A stretch of DNA of 5,499 nt from Candidatus Omnitrophota bacterium (GTDB taxonomy: Bacteria; Omnitrophota; Omnitrophia; Omnitrophales; Aquincolibacteriaceae): NCBI GenBank assembly GCA_023247135.1, contig JAHFHB010000146.1, positions 1 through 5,499 of the forward strand, in the 5' to 3' direction. The translations under genes and the position numbers were made by a program. The notes below the pieces were generated by a model that searched no databases, was not told where the DNA came from, and was given only the letters and a program-made list of their open reading frames with translations. Shown in pieces: positions 4,982-5,499 of this stretch (position 1 is the first letter of the stretch; every line of letters begins with the position of its first letter).

Positions 4982-5499
4982 TCAAACGACCGGGGAGCCG
5001 TGGTATTCCTGGAGTGTTTTCACGTTGACGCCATCCGCCAGCACGGTTTCCAGTCCCTTGGCCGCGGCAATCGCCGCGCTGATCGTCGTGATGCACGGAA
5101 TCGTATAAGAGACGGCAAGTGCACGGATCTTGCCTTCATCCAGAGCTGGCCCCTTGCCGCTGGGCGTGTTGATCACCAGTTGGATCTGATCATTCTTCAT
5201 CAAATCAATCACGTTCGGGCGGCCTTCCGCGATTTTTTTGACGATCTCGCAGGGGATCCCATTTTCCTGCAGCACGCGGGCGGTCCCGTCCGTCGAGACA
5301 ATCGAAAAACCCATGCCGTGAAATTTCCTGGCCACCGGAAGGATCTTTTCCTTGTCAAATTTGTTGACGCTGATAAACACCGTGCCCGAATGCGGCAGGT
5401 GTGAAGACGCCGCGTCCTGCGATTTATAAAAAGCGCGCGCAAAATCGACGTCAATGCCCATGACCTCGCCTGTGGAGCGCATCTCGGGCGACAGGATGA
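4982..5499 (-). CDS. carB: Carbamoyl-phosphate synthase large subunit, C-terminal part (gene runs off right edge)
   Basis: CarB uses ammonia delivered by the small subunit CarA, bicarbonate and two ATP to make carbamoyl phosphate for pyrimidine and arginine synthesis in the cytoplasm. The window holds only the last 171 codons, ending in TGA at 4984-4982; the frame is open through the right edge. The visible part starts at the end of the second ATP-grasp half, with the hallmark SPEMRSTGEVMGID, and continues into the C-terminal MGS-like regulatory domain. That domain shows FISVNKFDKEK, STDGTA, EGRPNVIDLMKN, LVINTPSGK and a final IPCITT strand. In studied CarB proteins this domain binds allosteric effectors such as UMP; the Ser and Lys of SVNKFDKEK and the Thr pair near STDGTA sit where effector-binding residues are expected. 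The C-terminus appears complete. The gene precedes pyrK by 7 bases, so it is the upstream part of the same pyrimidine operon. Identification is very secure; the effector is inferred from the family. Confidence 0.97.
   Translation of the reverse strand, partial: ILSPEMRSTGEVMGIDVDFARAFYKSQDAASSHLPHSGTVFISVNKFDKEKILPVARKFHGMGFSIVSTDGTARVLQENGIPCEIVKKIAEGRPNVIDLMKNDQIQLVINTPSGKGPALDEGKIRALAVSYTIPCITTISAAIAAAKGLETVLADGVNVKTLQEYHGSPVV

Noticed and set aside
1..5499. Novel defence, mobile or secondary-metabolite system
   Set aside because: Every gene belongs to a well-known housekeeping family, with no mobile element, repeat array or unassigned open frame of useful size.

Overview
The window is a compact stretch of bacterial housekeeping DNA with roughly 50-55% GC by eye. 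Every supported gene lies on the minus strand, so transcription runs from the right end to the left. In that order the genes are carB (3' part only), pyrK, pyrD, pyrF, then a 184-base intergenic region, then yicC, gmk, rpoZ, coaC and coaB (5' part only). No transposase, CRISPR array, phage gene, tRNA or rRNA is visible. I do not see a previously undescribed system. The points worth a second look are in gene architecture and in the intergenic region.

Right block (about 2565-5499): this is a de novo pyrimidine cluster. CarB makes carbamoyl phosphate. PyrD with PyrK forms the NAD-linked class 1B dihydroorotate dehydrogenase. PyrF decarboxylates OMP to UMP. The genes are 7 bases apart or joined by ATGA stop/start overlaps, which indicates one operon with translational coupling. 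Its promoter and any pyrimidine-responsive leader lie beyond the right edge.

Intergenic region (2381-2564): read on the minus strand, it holds an AT-rich hairpin just after pyrF and a GC-richer 9-bp hairpin. Next come a textbook sigma-70-type promoter (TTGACA, 18 bases, TATAAT) and a leader of about 50 bases. The leader contains a possible 14-codon reading frame whose TGA overlaps the yicC ATG. This is the boundary between two transcription units.

Left block (1-2380): yicC (RNA-decay-associated protein), gmk (GMP kinase), rpoZ (RNA polymerase omega), coaC and coaB (coenzyme A synthesis) are packed with overlaps of 4 to about 44 bases. The coenzyme A part is unusual. The decarboxylase domain ends in a stop codon, and the ligase domain resumes one base out of frame, where most bacteria encode one fused CoaBC protein. 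In-frame ATG codons precede the ligase, so a genuine two-gene arrangement is plausible, but a frameshift or base-calling error cannot be excluded.

Organism: the yicC-gmk-rpoZ-coaBC order is widespread in bacteria. Class 1B PyrD/PyrK is common in Firmicutes, anaerobes and many uncultured lineages. The sequence style, including the short omega, would fit an uncultured anaerobe such as an Omnitrophota-like or other PVC-associated bacterium. That placement is a weak guess from general resemblance.
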